NCBI GenBank assembly: GCA_904066235.2
Contig: CAJFCV020000003.1
Location: 8,618,001-8,682,000, forward strand
Direction: 5' to 3'
From: Bursaphelenchus xylophilus
Taxonomy: Eukaryota > Nematoda > Chromadorea > Rhabditida > Aphelenchoididae
Length of the DNA: 64,000 nt
Positions 62,471-64,000 of this stretch are shown in pieces; position 1 is the first letter of the stretch; every line of letters begins with the position of its first letter. The notes beneath the pieces were generated by a model that was not told the DNA's origin, searched no databases, and saw only the letters and a program-made list of their open reading frames with translations. Position numbers and translations under genes: made by a program.

Positions 62471-62799
62471 ATTTGAAATTAGAACACAATTCTACCCGAG
62501 GTTTCTGCAGCACAACAACGTTGGCACAAAACAGTCGAGTGCAAGAAAAAGATAGCACCAACTTCAGCAAAAAAGAAACCGTCATCCCTTTGCGAGGACA
62601 AATGAGTTGAATGAAGTTGTGGCTTGTCTTGGAGGGCAGAGCCTGGCCACAAAGCACAAAGTCTTTGTGGCCTGGCGGTTGGACCGCAATCGCAAAGTCG
62701 CAATCTTAAGGGCCGATCCGGATGCCCAGATGCGACGTTGTTGCTTTTCAAAAAAAACCGTATGCCGCGCTGGTTTTTAGAGCTTGGAAACAAAGATCA

Positions 62800-63180
62800 A
62801 AAGTTTGATATAAGGGGTCGGAAGATGCTTTTCGGCCTCTTGAATACCGTAATATTGCTTCACTTATGCAGAGTATTTTTTCATTCAATTGGCGCAAATG
62901 TTTTATTGTTTCTTCTTTGACGAGGAAACCGAAATTTTAAAATTTGTCCATGCCTTTATAAATTCTGACTTTCGTATTTAAAAATTTGTACAATTGAAAA
63001 CCTTTTTCCTTTTCTAAAAAAAATATTTTTTCCCACTCCCGAAGAAACATGTCAAATTTTGTTCAATTTTCCAAAGAAAACCTTTTTTCAACTCCTAAAG
63101 CGAAAACATTTCAAATTTTTTTCAAATTTCACAAAAAATCCTTTTTTTCAACTCCCGAAGCGAAAACATTTCAAAGTAAA
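62800..63180. repeat. AT-rich stretch with a short tandem duplication
   Basis: Units of about 60-65 bp containing CCTTTTTTCAACTCC(T/C) and GAAGCGAAAACATTTCAAA are repeated about three times between 63000 and 63180, with progressive divergence. No gene is seen. Confidence 0.5.
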
Positions 63181-63278
63181 GGGCAACCTATCCTCTAGGT
63201 AACCTATCCTCTGAGTGATGTGTTTTTTGAGGTGACCTATCCGGTGGGTAACCTATTCTCGGGGTAACCTATCCTCCC
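63181..63278. repeat. minisatellite, GGTAACCTATCCTC-type unit
   Basis: Five imperfect units of the form GGTAACCTATCCTCTG (with GGTGACC and ATTCTC variants) occur in 98 bp. The unit is not a telomere repeat (TTAGGC in nematodes). Confidence 0.6.
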
Positions 63279-63431
63279 AAATCAAAAATTTCTGTCTCAA
63301 AAAATGAATAAATCGACATTTGTGTACCGCAAGCTGCGCCCGAGGTTGGCGCCGAATTGTTATTCGAAGCGAAAAATTATTTTTTGACGAAATCGCGAAA
63401 ATTTCGGCGAGTGGAGGTGCATCGACGCTTG

Positions 63432-63988
63432 ATGATGGCTTGTTGCGGCCATAACGAATCCAATAGGTAAGGAGATTTGGACTTTTTTAAATTTAGATAT
63501 CGTGAATAACATCATAAGAAAAATATATTGTTGTGTAAAGTGAGAATGGACTTGAGTTGATGAAGAATTAGGTTGGCGAGTGTTTCCTAGCGCGTTTATT
63601 TTTCCCATTTTGCGGTAGTTTTTCCTGTAGTTGGATTTCATACCTAAAACTATATGAATTTGATAGACATTCCACATTTCAGTGGTTTTTTTTCTTTTCA
63701 GATTTTCTTTATGTCCTTTTGGTAGTTGCAAACATACACACAAACATACACAGATACATAAAAAAATCAATTTTTTCTCTATAGTTATAATTTTCAGTGG
63801 CGGATTGGTGATCGATGAAACTGAGGAGATGGAAGTGCCTTTGAGAGCCAGTTGCAGTTTGAACATTGACTTTCCAGTCGTTCCAAATTCTTTCAAGAAA
63901 GTATTGAGCCGACCGAAACCTACCTTTGCTCTCAGTAACCCCTCTTCTTTGGAGTCTAGAACCGAGTGGCTGATGAAGTGCAAATACG
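63432..63988 (+). CDS. probable 5' end of an unrecognised gene
   Basis: Exon 63432-63466 begins with ATGATG and ends at AG|GTAAGG. Exon 63798-63988 begins after TTTTCAG and ends at a G|GTAGGG donor. The junction is in frame (phase 2) and gives about 75 residues, MMACCGHNES then GGLVIDETEEMEVPLRASC, NIDFPVVPNSFKKVLSR and SRTEWLMKCKYG. No family is recognised. The gene continues past the window. Start choice rests on the first ATG; overlapping minus-strand open frames have no splice support. Confidence 0.45.
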
Positions 63989-64000
63989 GTAGGGTCCATT

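Overview
This is a eukaryotic, almost certainly nematode, window. Evidence: genes are split into many short exons joined by GT...TTTCAG introns (often 40-100 nt), non-coding DNA is AT-rich, and the gene content is worm-like (a tandem pair of extracellular LRR proteins of the LET-4/SYM-1 type, a nematode-type serpentine receptor, a three-PAN-domain secreted protein, a GPI-tailed matrix metalloproteinase). The species cannot be named from sequence alone. Exon boundaries below were worked out by eye from splice sites, reading phase and protein-family continuity; single-base errors are possible next to homopolymers.

Layout: (1) 1-0.8 kb, 3' end of fructose-1,6-bisphosphatase (+). (2) 1.0-5.1 kb, a NIM1-type AMPK-related kinase (-). 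(3) 5.1-9.4 kb, gene-poor, with a GC-rich nested inverted repeat. (4) 9.4-17.9 kb, an unrecognised four-helix membrane protein with a long disordered tail (+); its two largest introns each consist mostly of a different foldback element. (5) 18.4-35.0 kb, a BLTP3/UHRF1BP1-type bridge-like lipid-transfer protein (-) whose 11.2 kb intron holds two complete opposite-strand genes, let-4-like (24.4-27.3 kb) and sym-1-like (28.4-30.4 kb). (6) 35-45 kb, gene-poor apart from a serpentine receptor (38.9-40.3 kb, -) and a 1.4 kb foldback element. (7) 45.1-49.8 kb, PAN/TSP1 secreted protein (-). (8) 50.3-52.7 kb, a seven-helix protein resembling the gustatory-receptor/LITE-1 group (-). (9) 53.4-57.1 kb, matrix metalloproteinase (-). 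(10) 58.2-60.3 kb, single-pass CUB-like/LDL-A protein (-). (11) 60.9-62.5 kb, frameshifted MULE transposase remnant. (12) 63.4 kb to the end, probable 5' end of a plus-strand gene.

There is no operon-like packing. Several neighbours would act at the cell surface or in the extracellular matrix (LET-4/SYM-1-like, PAN/TSP1, MMP, CUB-LDLa), but nothing in the DNA shows they act together. The most unusual features are the nested gene pair, a set of long near-perfect hairpin elements lying mainly in introns (including an 1838 bp palindrome with mirrored tRNA-like pol III boxes), an element made of TTCGAA-centred repeats flanked by an 8-bp direct repeat, and ten exact copies of the decamer GTAAAATACG, all in non-coding DNA.
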